Origin: Gemmatimonadaceae bacterium
GTDB lineage: Bacteria > Gemmatimonadota > Gemmatimonadetes > Gemmatimonadales > Gemmatimonadaceae
Assembly: GCA_037721215.1 (NCBI GenBank)
Contig: JBBJNV010000007.1
Coordinates: 78,763 to 142,762, forward strand
Direction: 5' to 3'
Length of the DNA: 64,000 nt
The notes beneath the pieces were generated by a model. The model made no database searches and was not told the DNA's origin. It saw nothing but the letters and a program-made list of their open reading frames with translations. How positions within the stretch are numbered: the stretch's first letter is position 1; each line of letters starts with the position of its first letter. Shown one piece after another: positions 1-11,119 of this stretch. The position numbers and the translations under genes were made by a program.

Positions 1-1
1 A

Positions 2-451
2 GACCGCGTTGAACACCTGACGATGCTCAGGTCGCTTCAGGACGAAACCGGGGGGTTTCTCGCGTACATACCGCTGGCCTACCATCCCGACAACAACGAG
101 CTGGGTGCCGAGCTCGGGCGCGAGGGAACTGCGACGACCGGTTTTGATGACCTGCGAAATCTCGCCGCGGGGCGATTATTCCTCGACAATTTCGACCATG
201 TCAAAACGCACTGGATCATGGTCACTCAGTTTCTTTCCCAGACAGCACTGTCATTTGGCGTGAACGATCTCGAAGGCACCGTGGTGCGTGAGAAGATCTA
301 CCATGAGGCTGGCGCGCATACGCCGCAGGGAATGACTCTCGATGACATTCTCACCCTCATTCGGGGAGCTGGCAAGACTCCTGCAGAACGTGATTCGTTC
401 TATAACATTCTGCGAACGTTTCCGCGTTCGGTGACAGCGGTTGCGGCGTGA
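2..451 (+). CDS. mqnE: Aminofutalosine synthase MqnE, 3' part only
   Basis: The reading frame is open from the first bases of the window, so the 5' part of the gene, including the radical-SAM cysteines, lies outside. The visible 149 residues begin RVEHLTMLRSLQDETGGF and continue with IPLAYHPDNNELG, which is the C-terminal part of the MqnE/MqnC radical SAM family; the DETGGF and LAxHPDN elements fit MqnE better than MqnC. MqnE joins S-adenosylmethionine to the chorismate-derived enolpyruvyl benzoate to give 6-amino-6-deoxyfutalosine in menaquinone synthesis. Its TGA overlaps the GTG of mqnA (GTGA), so the two are translationally coupled. The family assignment is firm; the MqnE rather than MqnC choice rests also on a separate MqnC two genes downstream. 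Confidence 0.88.
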   Translation, partial: DRVEHLTMLRSLQDETGGFLAYIPLAYHPDNNELGAELGREGTATTGFDDLRNLAAGRLFLDNFDHVKTHWIMVTQFLSQTALSFGVNDLEGTVVREKIYHEAGAHTPQGMTLDDILTLIRGAGKTPAERDSFYNILRTFPRSVTAVAA

Positions 452-1284
452 AGATGCGTATCGGACGGATTCCCTATATCAACTGCTACCCCGTCTACGG
501 AGCTATCGATCGCGGCATCGTCAAACTTGACGGCACATTGCTCGACGGGGTTCCTACTGAGCTGAACGCGCGCATCGCCGCCGGAGAGCTGGATGTCAGC
601 GTAGTATCAGCTGTCGAGTATGCAAGAGAATCGAGCCGCTATCTGCTGTTGCCCGACCTGGCGATCTCATGCGACGGCCCCGTTCGAAGTGTGATGCTTT
701 TCTCCCGGTTGCCTGCGCGCGATCTCGGTGGGCGCAGGGTGCTTATCAGTCGCAGCTCGATGACCAGCGTTGCGCTGCTCCAGCTCCTGTTCGAGAATGT
801 CTGGCACACCCAGCCGAATTTCGTTCCGGGCAACGCCGAGGTAAGCGACCTTGGGGAAATGCAGGGTGGCGATCACGATGCGCGGCTCGTGATCGGCGAC
901 GCGGCGCTGTTGCTTGGAAGCGGCGAACGAGCCGCAGGCTACGACTACGAGTACGATCTCGGACAGATGTGGAAGCGCTGGACAGGATTGCCATTTGTGT
1001 TTGCAGTGTGGGTGGCCCGTCGCACGGTGCGTGTAGAGGCCGCGCTTCAGGTACACTCCGGGCTTATCGCCTCCCGAGACTGGGGACTCGCCAACCTGCG
1101 CACACTCGCGGCGCAGGCAGCCACTGCAACCGGCGTCAGCATGGAACTGTGCAGTGAATACTTCGCCGGTCTCGACTACGGGCTGTCGTATCCCCACCTT
1201 GCCGGCCTCACGGAGTTCTACCGACGGCTTGTCGACCGCGGTCAAATTCCGAACGGCACCCTGGCTTTTCTTCCAGCGGCGTAA
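448..1284 (+). CDS. mqnA: Chorismate dehydratase MqnA
   Basis: This 278-residue protein dehydrates chorismate to 3-enolpyruvylbenzoate, the entry step of the futalosine menaquinone route. The N-terminus RIGRIPYINCYPVY and the following GVPTELNARIAAGELDVS segment are typical of the MqnA periplasmic-binding-protein-like fold. The start is GTG at 448, overlapping the mqnE stop; an ATG two codons later (454) is an alternative. The stop TAA is followed after 7 bases by mqnC. The order mqnE-mqnA-mqnC in one coupled run supports a complete early futalosine pathway. No mqnB or mqnD is visible in this window. Confidence 0.93.
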   Translation: MKMRIGRIPYINCYPVYGAIDRGIVKLDGTLLDGVPTELNARIAAGELDVSVVSAVEYARESSRYLLLPDLAISCDGPVRSVMLFSRLPARDLGGRRVLISRSSMTSVALLQLLFENVWHTQPNFVPGNAEVSDLGEMQGGDHDARLVIGDAALLLGSGERAAGYDYEYDLGQMWKRWTGLPFVFAVWVARRTVRVEAALQVHSGLIASRDWGLANLRTLAAQAATATGVSMELCSEYFAGLDYGLSYPHLAGLTEFYRRLVDRGQIPNGTLAFLPAA

Positions 1285-1291
1285 GGACGAC

Positions 1292-2323
1292 ATGCGGGAT
1301 CTCCTCGATTTCTACACGAACGCTCCGCTTCTCGAGCTGGGAGCAGAGGCTGACCGGGTGCGGCGGTCACTGCACCCGGAAGATGTTGTTTCCTACATCA
1401 TCGACCGCAATATCAACTACACGAATGTGTGTGTTGCTGACTGCGGATTCTGCGCATTCTATCGCCGCCCGAAGCACAACGAGGGATATACACTTTCGTT
1501 TGAGCAGATCGGGGCGAAGATCGACGAGGCGAAGCTGCTCGGTGCGGTGCAGATCCTGATTCAGGGTGGCCACAATCCTTACATCCCCTTTCAGTGGTAC
1601 CTCGATCTTCTTGGGTACATCAAGCGGAATCATCCGATTCATATCCACGGATTCAGTCCCAGCGAAGTGGATTTTTTTGCGAAATTGTTCAGGATGGACG
1701 CACTGGATGTCATTCGCGAGCTTAGAAGTGCCGGGCTCGATTCCATCCCCGGCGGTGGTGGTGAGATCCTGGTACAGCGCGTGCGCAACATTGTTGCGCG
1801 CAAGAAAGCGGGTGCGGACCGGTGGCTCGAGATCATGGAGCTTGCCCACGGTGAGGGCATGAAGACTTCAGTCACCATGATGTACGGTATTGGCGAAACT
1901 CTGGCTGAGCGAATGGAGCATCTCGAGCGCGTTCGTGAAGTCCAGAGCAGGACAGGCGGTTTCACCGCGTTCATCTGCTGGCCGCTGCAGCCCGAGAACA
2001 CGCCGGAGATGTCGCATCAACCCAGAACAGGAGCTGACGAGTATCTACGCACGGTCGCGATTTCGCGAATCGTCCTCGACAACGTTCCCAATCTCCAGTC
2101 GAGCTGGGTCACAATGGGAATGAAGATCGGTCAGATTGCGCTTCGGTTTGGATGCAATGATTTCGGATCGCTGATGATTGAGGAAAACGTTGTTTCTGCG
2201 GCCAACACGACGCATCGTACCTCGACTGAGGAAATGGAGCGGTTGATCGCTGACGCGGGATTCACCCCCGCGCGCCGCCGGCAGGATTATTCGCTGATCC
2301 AGCCAGCGGAACATGCAGCCTGA
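1292..2323 (+). CDS. mqnC: Cyclic dehypoxanthine futalosine synthase MqnC
   Basis: This 343-residue radical SAM enzyme cyclises dehypoxanthine futalosine. The cluster-binding cysteines are C47, C51 and C54 in CVADCGFC, followed by the family segments ILIQGGHNP and GLDSIPGGGGEIL. The frame stays open further upstream inside mqnA, but the ATG at 1292 is preferred: an AAGGA at 1283-1287 lies just ahead of it and the protein then begins at the position usual for the family. The gene lies directly after mqnA, and its 3' end overlaps the ispF start by 11 bases. Confidence 0.93.
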   Translation: MRDLLDFYTNAPLLELGAEADRVRRSLHPEDVVSYIIDRNINYTNVCVADCGFCAFYRRPKHNEGYTLSFEQIGAKIDEAKLLGAVQILIQGGHNPYIPFQWYLDLLGYIKRNHPIHIHGFSPSEVDFFAKLFRMDALDVIRELRSAGLDSIPGGGGEILVQRVRNIVARKKAGADRWLEIMELAHGEGMKTSVTMMYGIGETLAERMEHLERVREVQSRTGGFTAFICWPLQPENTPEMSHQPRTGADEYLRTVAISRIVLDNVPNLQSSWVTMGMKIGQIALRFGCNDFGSLMIEENVVSAANTTHRTSTEEMERLIADAGFTPARRRQDYSLIQPAEHAA

Positions 2324-2861
2324 CGAGGCCACTTCCCATTCTGTATCTGATACCCGTTCCCCCGTTTCAACAAAATTTCCGCGAACTGGAATCGGATACG
2401 ATTCGCACCGGTTTATCGCCGGTGGTCCGATCGTTCTCGGAGGAGTGCGCATTCCCTCGGACGTGCGGTTGGCGGGGCATTCCGACGGTGACGCGATAGC
2501 CCACGCGCTCACCGATGCAATTCTGGGTGCGTGCGGCGACCGGGACATCGGCACGCTTTTCCCGGATACGGATTTGGCAAACGCCGGACGTGATTCGATC
2601 GAGATGCTGGCGGTTGCGGTAGCACGTGCCTCCGACCGCGGGTTCCTCATCGTAAACGCAGACGTGACGGTGATTGCCGAACGGCCAAAAATCTCGCAGC
2701 ACCGGGATGCCATTGTCATCGTCCTCGAACGAGTGACGGGCGCATCGGTGAACGTAAAGGCGAAGACCAACGAAGGAATGGGCTGGATAGGACGCGGTGA
2801 GGGGCTTGCTTGCATTGCCGTGGCGACTCTCTTTCCGCGCGATGGTGGCATACTCGAATGA
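2313..2861 (+). CDS. ispF: 2-C-methyl-D-erythritol 2,4-cyclodiphosphate synthase IspF
   Basis: IspF makes the cyclic diphosphate intermediate of the MEP isoprenoid pathway. GYDSHRF carries the zinc-binding D30 and H32, HSDGDAIAHALTDAILG carries H64, and KTNEGMGWIGRGEG is the C-terminal signature. At 182 residues it is about 20 longer than the usual protein because of an N-terminal extension of about 23 residues before FPRTGIGYDSH. The ATG at 2313 overlaps mqnC, and no closer ATG exists, so either the extension is real or a non-ATG start is used. Isoprenoid supply next to menaquinone genes makes metabolic sense, since menaquinone needs a prenyl tail. Confidence 0.94.
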   Translation: MQPDEATSHSVSDTRSPVSTKFPRTGIGYDSHRFIAGGPIVLGGVRIPSDVRLAGHSDGDAIAHALTDAILGACGDRDIGTLFPDTDLANAGRDSIEMLAVAVARASDRGFLIVNADVTVIAERPKISQHRDAIVIVLERVTGASVNVKAKTNEGMGWIGRGEGLACIAVATLFPRDGGILE

Positions 2862-3472
2862 GCGTAGAGGTCGTCACCGCGTGGCTCAACGGCTTGCCCG
2901 TTGGCGCCCTCTATCTCGCTATTTTCTTCATCTCAGCGGTGGAGAACGTATTTCCGCCGTTCCCCGCGGACGCCGCCGTTGCGTTCGGGAGCTTTCTCGC
3001 CGCACGCGGCAAAGCGTCTCCTTACACAACGTTTTTGATCGCCTGGCTGGGGAACCTCCTGGGCGCCACTCTCATGTATTTTGTGGGCCGACGGTACGGA
3101 TCAGGGGCCTTCATGAGCCGGCTGGAACGCTGGGGTGGTGCAGGGGCCGAAGATCGTCTTCGCGGTCTTTACAGCCGTTATGGGCTCCCGGCGCTGTTTA
3201 TCAGTCGTTTCCTTCCGGGAGTTCGAGCAATCGTACCTCCTTTCGCCGGAGCCATGCGTTTGCCCGCATTGCCGGTGGCGCTTTCGATTGCAACGGCCTC
3301 CGGAATCTGGTTCGCGTTCGTTACGTGGGTTGCGTTCCGCGCGGGCTCGAACTGGGAGGTGCTTTACGCGACAATAGTGCGCTACGGAAAAATCGCGGCC
3401 ATAGCCGGATTTTGCATCGTAGCGGCAATCATCGCGATATACCTTTTTCGCCGCAGGAAGAGAGCGGCTTGA
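2858..3472 (+). CDS. DedA-family (SNARE-associated/VTT) membrane protein
   Basis: This 204-residue integral membrane protein has the DedA/VTT pattern: an N-terminal helix with ENVFPPFPAD, a GNLLGATLMYFVGRRYG segment, the conserved FISRFLPGVRAIVPPFAG motif with its glycine and arginine residues, and C-terminal membrane segments ending in a basic RRRKRAA tail. Some DedA proteins are reported to recycle undecaprenyl phosphate or flip phospholipids; which role applies here cannot be told from sequence. The start is ATG 2858, which overlaps the ispF stop (ATGA); a longer frame starting at 2810 lies inside ispF and was not used. Confidence 0.88.
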   Translation: MSVEVVTAWLNGLPVGALYLAIFFISAVENVFPPFPADAAVAFGSFLAARGKASPYTTFLIAWLGNLLGATLMYFVGRRYGSGAFMSRLERWGGAGAEDRLRGLYSRYGLPALFISRFLPGVRAIVPPFAGAMRLPALPVALSIATASGIWFAFVTWVAFRAGSNWEVLYATIVRYGKIAAIAGFCIVAAIIAIYLFRRRKRAA

Positions 3473-3476
3473 TCGG

Positions 3477-4397
3477 ATGACATCAGACGGGACCCAAGAT
3501 CAGTTTGCACGCGCATTTCATCTTGAACGTTTTCAGGATTATCTGTCGGTGGAGAAGGGATCGTCGCCCCGGACGAGCGAAGCCTATCTGCGCGATCTGT
3601 CGCGTTTTGCCACATTTGCTGCCATCAATGGCGCACCCGCTCCGGCCGGCGTAACCGCGCGTACGCTCCGCGAGTACGTGTATCATCTCAAGGACCTCGG
3701 CCTGGCCCCGGCATCCATTCGGCGGAACGTGTCCGCGGTGCGCGGCTATTTCCGCTTCATGCTCGACGAGGGCGAGCTGGTGCGTGATCCGAGCGAAAGG
3801 CTCGAAACGCCGAAACGATGGAGGACCCTTCCCGATGTCTTGACAGTTGAAGAAGCAGCCCGGCTCGTTGCAGCACCGTTGGCCGGCGAGCCGCTTGGGT
3901 ATCGCGACCGCGCGATGCTCGAGCTTGCGTACGGCGCGGGCCTTCGTGTGTCCGAATGGATAAGCATCGGCCAGCGCGACGTCCTGATGAGTGAGCATCT
4001 GGTCAGGGTTTTTGGTAAGGGCTCCAAAGAACGCCTCGTGCCCATCGGCCGAAGCGCGATCGGCGCTGTAGCGCTGTACATCAGTGAGTTGCGGCCACGT
4101 CTAGAACGAGGGAAGGGCAAGGGAATCCTGTTTCTGAACGCACGCGGCGATCCGTTGTCGCGAATGGGAGCGTGGAAGATTCTCCGCAAGTACGTGAGCA
4201 TGGCGGGCATCGAAAAGGCGGTGTCTCCTCACACCCTGCGGCATTCATTCGCAACGCACCTGCTCGAGGGTGGCGCCGATCTCCGTGCCGTGCAGGAAAT
4301 GCTCGGCCACGCGGATATATCCACCACCCAGATCTACACTCATGTCGATCGCGAATACCTCCGCAGTGTCCATCGGCAATTTCATCCGCGGGCATGA
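3477..4397 (+). CDS. xerD: Tyrosine recombinase XerC/XerD
   Basis: This 306-residue site-specific recombinase has an N-terminal SAM-like core-binding domain (about residues 15-105) and a C-terminal catalytic domain. The full active site is present: R157 in GAGLRVSE, a lysine in GKGSKER (about 181-184), H252 and R255 in HTLRHSFATHLL, H278 in MLGHADISTT, and Y287 in TQIYTHV. Length and motifs match the housekeeping dimer-resolution enzymes acting at dif, rather than an integron or phage integrase. XerC and XerD cannot be separated by eye, so the symbol is provisional. It lies 4 bases after the DedA gene and overlaps the next gene by ATGA. Confidence 0.9.
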   Translation: MTSDGTQDQFARAFHLERFQDYLSVEKGSSPRTSEAYLRDLSRFATFAAINGAPAPAGVTARTLREYVYHLKDLGLAPASIRRNVSAVRGYFRFMLDEGELVRDPSERLETPKRWRTLPDVLTVEEAARLVAAPLAGEPLGYRDRAMLELAYGAGLRVSEWISIGQRDVLMSEHLVRVFGKGSKERLVPIGRSAIGAVALYISELRPRLERGKGKGILFLNARGDPLSRMGAWKILRKYVSMAGIEKAVSPHTLRHSFATHLLEGGADLRAVQEMLGHADISTTQIYTHVDREYLRSVHRQFHPRA

Positions 4398-4969
4398 TCC
4401 TCGTCATCGACAATTACGATTCCTTCACCTATAATCTCGTCCAGTATCTCGGCGAGCTTGGCGCCGAACCAGTGGTTCGGCGAAATGACGCGATTGGCGT
4501 AGAGGAGATTGGTGATCTGACACCTGACGCACTCGTCATTTCGCCGGGACCTGGAACTCCCTCTGGTGCCGGAGTTTCACTCGACGCCATCCGGCGCTGG
4601 GGAAAGTCGATACCGATCCTGGGCGTCTGTCTGGGTCATCAGGCGATTGGCGAGGCGTATGGGGGGAGAGTCGTGCGGTCACCCCAGGTCATGCACGGAA
4701 AAACGTCGCAGATCGTGCACACCGGCGGCGGGATCTTCACCGGAGTACCGTCGCCCCTGGAAGTCATGCGCTATCATTCGCTCACCGTCGAACGGAAGTC
4801 GCTGCCATCCGAGCTCGAAGTGACTGCATGGATCGACGGTGATCCGTCCGAAATTCACGCGATGCGGCACCGGACTCTTCCCGTATGGGGCGTACAGTTT
4901 CATCCCGAGTCGGTCATGACACAGTGCGGTAAGGACATTCTGCGCAATTTTCTCGACATCGTCCAATGA
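4394..4969 (+). CDS. Glutamine amidotransferase, TrpG/PabA type
   Basis: This 191-residue class I amidotransferase supplies ammonia from glutamine to an anthranilate or aminodeoxychorismate synthase large subunit. It starts with MILVIDNYDSFTYNL, has the oxyanion strand SPGPGTP, the nucleophile C79 in GVCLGHQ, and the His-Glu pair in VQFHPES. TrpG and PabA share these features and many bacteria use one protein for both, so no symbol is given. No large subunit (trpE or pabB) is adjacent, which is unusual for trpG. The ATG at 4394 overlaps the recombinase stop. Frames extending further upstream lie inside the recombinase gene. Confidence 0.92.
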   Translation: MILVIDNYDSFTYNLVQYLGELGAEPVVRRNDAIGVEEIGDLTPDALVISPGPGTPSGAGVSLDAIRRWGKSIPILGVCLGHQAIGEAYGGRVVRSPQVMHGKTSQIVHTGGGIFTGVPSPLEVMRYHSLTVERKSLPSELEVTAWIDGDPSEIHAMRHRTLPVWGVQFHPESVMTQCGKDILRNFLDIVQ

Positions 4970-6252
4970 ATCTTATATCAGTCTCATGCATACGTGTGAT
5001 GGCCGCGATGTTTGCCGTTGCGCTGGCGTCATCGGACTCAGCCGCGCAGGCCACGCCGCCCACCCCTGAGCCGCCCAGTCCGTCAGTCGACACCGGCTAT
5101 GTAGACTACGACGGAGCCGTATCGTTCCCGCTGGGGATCGGCTTCCGGCTGCCGTCCTACAACCGTGTCGACGGGCTGGTAATACCTTGGGGCCCGTTCA
5201 TAAGTCTGAGCGACGGGAAGGTGAATATCGATCCAACGCTTACCTATCGGTCGGATATCGGAAAAATCGATCCGTTCGTAAGGGGACATCTCCGCTTGTC
5301 CGACCGCGATGAGATCGAGATCGGTGCCGGACGATCGACGATAACGAACGACGACTGGATCAGGTCTGATCTGATCAACTCCGCGGCTGTGTTTTTCGTG
5401 GGGAGCGATGCGCGTAACTATTTCCGCGCCGATCGTGCTGTAGCCCGCTACAGCCGGCGCATCACAAGAACCGACTATACCATAACTCCGTCGGTAGGTG
5501 CGCTCACCGAAAAAGCGTGGTCGACCGGCTCGCCAATCGCCCATTCGTCAGCGCCGTTCAGCGTTCTCGGACGAAACGACAGCCTGAAAATGCTGCGACC
5601 GAACCCTGCTGTGTCGCGCGGACGTATCTCGTCGGCACTTGGCCGCGTTGACGTGGGCTACGAGCGGGATCTCACCACCTTCAATTTCGACACCAGGGTT
5701 GAAGCAGGGCTTGACGGGCCTTCGGAAAGCCTTCGATTCGACACCGTGCGCGGAGGCTTGCCGCAATGCGCTGGCACGCTGGCGTGCACAGGCGTTGTAT
5801 CCGAGACCGCCGGCAGTTTCACGCAGCTCACTTTTGGCAGCAAGGCGGGGTTTCCGACTTTCGGCACGCAGCGATTTGCGTTCCGCGGACACGCAGTCGT
5901 GACACCCGGCAACGACGCGCCTCCCCAGCGTTTTGCCTACCTGGGAGGCGCAGGCACGCTGGCGACCGTAGACCTGCTCGCACTTGGCGGTGACAATCTC
6001 GTCTACGTCGAAGGCGAGTACACCATACCTCTCACTCGCCCGGTGCTTCCATTCGTTGGCTCGCCTATACTGAGCGCCCGGTACGCCGCGGGCGGCGCTG
6101 AAGTGGGAGGCATGCCCGACCTGGTCCAGAACATCGGTGTCGGCATCGGTGTGCGGCTCCTCAAAGCCGAATATCACATCGATCCGAACTATCGGAAAAC
6201 GAGCTTCTCGAAGAAAAGCGCGTTTTCGCTTGGGGTGTCGCTCACGCTCTAG
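4966..6252 (+). CDS. Predicted outer-membrane beta-barrel protein (BamA/ShlB-barrel-like), function unknown
   Basis: The 428-residue product has a signal peptide (residues 1 to about 29, ending SAAQA), a Pro-rich stretch and then alternating hydrophobic strands with many aromatic and glycine residues. The last part (YVEGEYTIPL, ILSARYAAGG, VGIGVRLLKAEYHIDP, ending FSLGVSLTL) resembles the C-terminal barrel half of BamA-like surface antigens, with a hydrophobic last residue suited to BAM-assisted insertion. Two cysteines in CAGTLAC could form a disulphide in a loop. No POTRA domain is visible. It overlaps the amidotransferase stop by ATGA, so the link to that operon is translational, but a functional link is unclear. 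The gene is followed by a 100-base gap. Confidence 0.7.
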   Translation: MNLISVSCIRVMAAMFAVALASSDSAAQATPPTPEPPSPSVDTGYVDYDGAVSFPLGIGFRLPSYNRVDGLVIPWGPFISLSDGKVNIDPTLTYRSDIGKIDPFVRGHLRLSDRDEIEIGAGRSTITNDDWIRSDLINSAAVFFVGSDARNYFRADRAVARYSRRITRTDYTITPSVGALTEKAWSTGSPIAHSSAPFSVLGRNDSLKMLRPNPAVSRGRISSALGRVDVGYERDLTTFNFDTRVEAGLDGPSESLRFDTVRGGLPQCAGTLACTGVVSETAGSFTQLTFGSKAGFPTFGTQRFAFRGHAVVTPGNDAPPQRFAYLGGAGTLATVDLLALGGDNLVYVEGEYTIPLTRPVLPFVGSPILSARYAAGGAEVGGMPDLVQNIGVGIGVRLLKAEYHIDPNYRKTSFSKKSAFSLGVSLTL

Positions 6253-6278
6253 CGCACGCTAGCCCATAGACCGTTTCA

Positions 6279-6307
6279 TTGCTGCAACCCGTTGCCGCGT
6301 CTATATT
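6279..6307 (+). promoter_or_regulatory. Candidate sigma-70 promoter for the kdsB-to-dinB operon
   Basis: TTGCTG (6279-6284) and TATATT (6302-6307) are separated by exactly 17 bases, in the only spacer (6253-6352) between two long plus-strand gene runs. The -35 match is partial (3 of 6) and the -10 good (5 of 6). Transcription from here would leave a leader of about 40 bases before kdsB. A short palindrome CTAGCG-CA-CGCTAG (6249-6262) spans the stop codon of the preceding gene and may add to termination, but it has no T tract. Confidence 0.4.
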
Positions 6308-6352
6308 TACTGGCGTGACTTTTGCATCGCGCGCCGCGGGCTGTCGGTACAG

Positions 6353-8781
<2,429 letters not shown>

Positions 8782-9594
8782 ATGAGCCAGCTGTTCCCCG
8801 CTGACAGGCTTTTCGTGATCGCAGGGCCGTGCGTCGTCGAAACCGATACGTTGAACCTTTTGGTCGCCGAGGAGCTCAAACGCTTGAGTTCGAGGGTGCC
8901 GGGCGGGATTGTTTTCAAGGCAAGCTTCGACAAAGCCAACAGATCCAATCGCGGGGCAGCACGCGGACCTGGCACCGAGGCCGGTCTGGAAGCATTGAAA
9001 AAGGTTCGTGATGAAACCGGGCTGCCCGTAATTACCGACGTGCACCTACCGGAGCAGTGCCTGGCTGTGGCGGAAGTCGTCGATGCGCTTCAGATCCCGG
9101 CCTTCCTGTGCCGGCAGACAGATCTGCTTCAAGCGGCTGGTGGCACCGGGAAGCCGGTAAATGTCAAGAAAGGGCAGTGGCTTCATCCGGAAGGAATGCT
9201 GGGAGCAGTCGACAAGGTTCGCGGATCACAACCACGTGTGACGGCAGAAATTGCCGTTACCGAGAGAGGAACTTTCTTCGGTTACGGCGACCTTGTCGTC
9301 GACATGCGGAGCTTCAGCCGCATGAGAGACGCTACCGGTGTACCCGTCATCTTCGACGCGACTCACAGCGTTCAGCGTCCGGGTCTGGGAGAAGGCGGGG
9401 CCAGCGGTGGCGCCCGGGAGTTCATTCCGACGCTGGCCCTTGCGGCCGTCGCGGCGGGAGCAAATGGAATATTCATCGAAACCCATCCCGATCCCGCTAG
9501 CGCGCCGAGCGACGGAGCGAACATGCTGCCACTGTCTCAGATTGAATCGCTGCTCGACAAGCTCGTCGCCATTTGGGAAAGCGTCGGGGAATGA
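8782..9594 (+). CDS. kdsA: 3-deoxy-D-manno-octulosonate 8-phosphate synthase KdsA, metal-dependent type
   Basis: KdsA condenses arabinose 5-phosphate with phosphoenolpyruvate. The 270-residue TIM-barrel protein shows FVIAGPCVVET near the N-terminus, FKASFDKANRSN, VNVKKGQWLHP and FDATHSVQRPG. C17 in the AGPC motif takes the place of the asparagine of the E. coli enzyme, which marks the metal-requiring class first described from Aquifex. The gene abuts pyrG with no gap and overlaps kdsD by ATGA. Confidence 0.95.
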   Translation: MSQLFPADRLFVIAGPCVVETDTLNLLVAEELKRLSSRVPGGIVFKASFDKANRSNRGAARGPGTEAGLEALKKVRDETGLPVITDVHLPEQCLAVAEVVDALQIPAFLCRQTDLLQAAGGTGKPVNVKKGQWLHPEGMLGAVDKVRGSQPRVTAEIAVTERGTFFGYGDLVVDMRSFSRMRDATGVPVIFDATHSVQRPGLGEGGASGGAREFIPTLALAAVAAGANGIFIETHPDPASAPSDGANMLPLSQIESLLDKLVAIWESVGE

Positions 9595-10559
9595 AGGCAG
9601 ACGAGATCATAGAGCGGGGGCGCCGCGTCATCCGTATGGAGCGCGAGGCGCTGGAAGAGAGCGAGAGGCGTATCGACGAGAGTTTCGTTCGCGCTGTCGA
9701 GATTCTCGCGCGGTCGACTGGTCGCGCGATTGTATCGGGGGTTGGGAAGTCGGGTCTCGTCGGCCGGAAAATCGCCGCGACGCTCACTTCCACTGGGACG
9801 CCGGCGACATTCCTGCACCCGTCGGAGAGTCTGCACGGAGATCTTGGAATAGTCGGTTCATCGGACGTGGCGATTCTCATCTCCAAGAGCGGAGAATCCG
9901 AGGAGCTGGTTGCGCTGCTCGATCATCTAAAGCGACTTGGCGTGTGCACCATTGCCATCACCGGCGACCGGCACTCCTCACTCGCGCGTCATACGGACGT
10001 ATCGCTGGATGCCTGGGTTCGGGAAGAAGCATGCGTTCACGATCTCGCTCCAACCACGAGCACAACGGTGGCACTGGCGCTGGGAGATGCCCTCGCTGTT
10101 GCGCTGCTCGAGGAGAAGGGATTCAAGGCGGACGACTTTGCGCGACTTCATCCCGGCGGCGCGCTCGGACGAAAGCTGCTCACAAAGGTTCAGGATGTGA
10201 TGGTGACAGGTGCGCTCGTGCCTGTGCTTCCGCCAGGCGCAACGATGCGCGAGGCCGTTGTCCAGCTGGCTGAACGGCGGGGTATCGCGGTGATTGCCGG
10301 TGATGACGGCAGTGTTGCTGGAGTCATTACTTCCGGCGATCTCACCCGGCTGATGGAGCGCGAGGACAACGTCATGCCTGTATTGGTCAGCAGCGTGATG
10401 ACTGTGAAACCGGCAATGGCGCGAAATGACGAGCTTGGGAGTGCCGTTGTGTACAGGATGGAACAGCGCGGTATTATCTCGATGCCTGTAATCGATGAGA
10501 GTCGAAAACTGGTGGGAGTGATCCACCTTCATGATCTTATGCGTGCGGGCGTCGTATGA
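9591..10559 (+). CDS. kdsD: Arabinose-5-phosphate isomerase KdsD/KpsF
   Basis: The enzyme converts ribulose 5-phosphate to arabinose 5-phosphate, the sugar substrate of KdsA. The 322 residues hold a SIS domain (SGVGKSGLVGRKIAATL, HPSESLHGDLG, ISKSGESEEL, LAPTTSTTVALALGDALA) and two C-terminal CBS domains (from about 200), the second ending SMPVIDES...VGVIHLHDLMRAGV. ATG 9591 overlaps the kdsA stop. The adjacent position that in proteobacteria holds kdsC, the KDO-8-phosphate phosphatase, is missing: lptC follows directly. Confidence 0.94.
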   Translation: MKADEIIERGRRVIRMEREALEESERRIDESFVRAVEILARSTGRAIVSGVGKSGLVGRKIAATLTSTGTPATFLHPSESLHGDLGIVGSSDVAILISKSGESEELVALLDHLKRLGVCTIAITGDRHSSLARHTDVSLDAWVREEACVHDLAPTTSTTVALALGDALAVALLEEKGFKADDFARLHPGGALGRKLLTKVQDVMVTGALVPVLPPGATMREAVVQLAERRGIAVIAGDDGSVAGVITSGDLTRLMEREDNVMPVLVSSVMTVKPAMARNDELGSAVVYRMEQRGIISMPVIDESRKLVGVIHLHDLMRAGVV

Positions 10560-11119
10560 AACGACGTATCAGCCATGCCGCGGCTGCTCTCGCCGCTCTG
10601 CTCGCGACCGGCCTCTTGGCTTGCGACGAAAGGACACAGCCCCCTATCAGCCGGCGAACGACGCTGGCTGATTCGGCCGAACAGGTCATGTACGGAGCGC
10701 GCTTCAATATCACCGACAAGGGGTTGTCACGCGCCGAGCTGCTGGCCGATACTGCGTATTTCTTCGATGACAATACCAGAGTGGAGCTACGCGGCGTGGA
10801 GACGACATTCTTCACATTGACAGGTGCGCGCGATTCTTTTCTGACATCGAGGCGGGGAACGTACAACAGCCGCTTCGGGAACATGGTCGCCCGCGACAGC
10901 GTCACAGTCATCACGGAGGAAGGTCGCCGCCTGGTGACACCGGAGCTGAAATTCGACCAGCAGCTGAATGAGATTTCGAGCGACAGTGTATTTTCGCTCA
11001 CCGAACCCGGACGGAGCCTTGAAGGTGTAGGCTTCAAATCGGATCCCAATATGCAGAATGTTCGCATCCTCAAAACGAGAAGCGGCAGCACCGGCATGGT
11101 CACGCTTCCCGGACAATGA
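10556..11119 (+). CDS. lptC: LptC-like LPS-export lipoprotein
   Basis: The 187-residue protein has a short basic N-terminus and a lipobox LLAC at residue 23, so it should be a lipoprotein rather than a single-helix membrane protein like E. coli LptC. The rest is beta-rich (GARFNITDKGLSRAELLADTAYFF, RGTYNSRFGNMVARDSV) and ends at the expected length for an LptC jelly-roll domain. Low similarity is normal for LptC, and the call depends largely on position: between kdsD and the LptA/LptB genes, with ATGA overlaps on both sides. It would link the inner-membrane LptBFG extractor to the LptA bridge. Confidence 0.8.
   Translation: MKRRISHAAAALAALLATGLLACDERTQPPISRRTTLADSAEQVMYGARFNITDKGLSRAELLADTAYFFDDNTRVELRGVETTFFTLTGARDSFLTSRRGTYNSRFGNMVARDSVTVITEEGRRLVTPELKFDQQLNEISSDSVFSLTEPGRSLEGVGFKSDPNMQNVRILKTRSGSTGMVTLPGQ

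Noticed and set aside
3477..4397. XerC/D-type recombinase as evidence of a mobile element
   Set aside because: It is coupled with ispF/DedA/amidotransferase genes, has housekeeping length and motifs, and no flanking repeats or attL/attR-like sites are visible.
9338..10273. Plus-strand frame overlapping kdsA and kdsD (311 codons)
   Set aside because: Arg/Ala-rich shadow of two well-supported genes in another frame.
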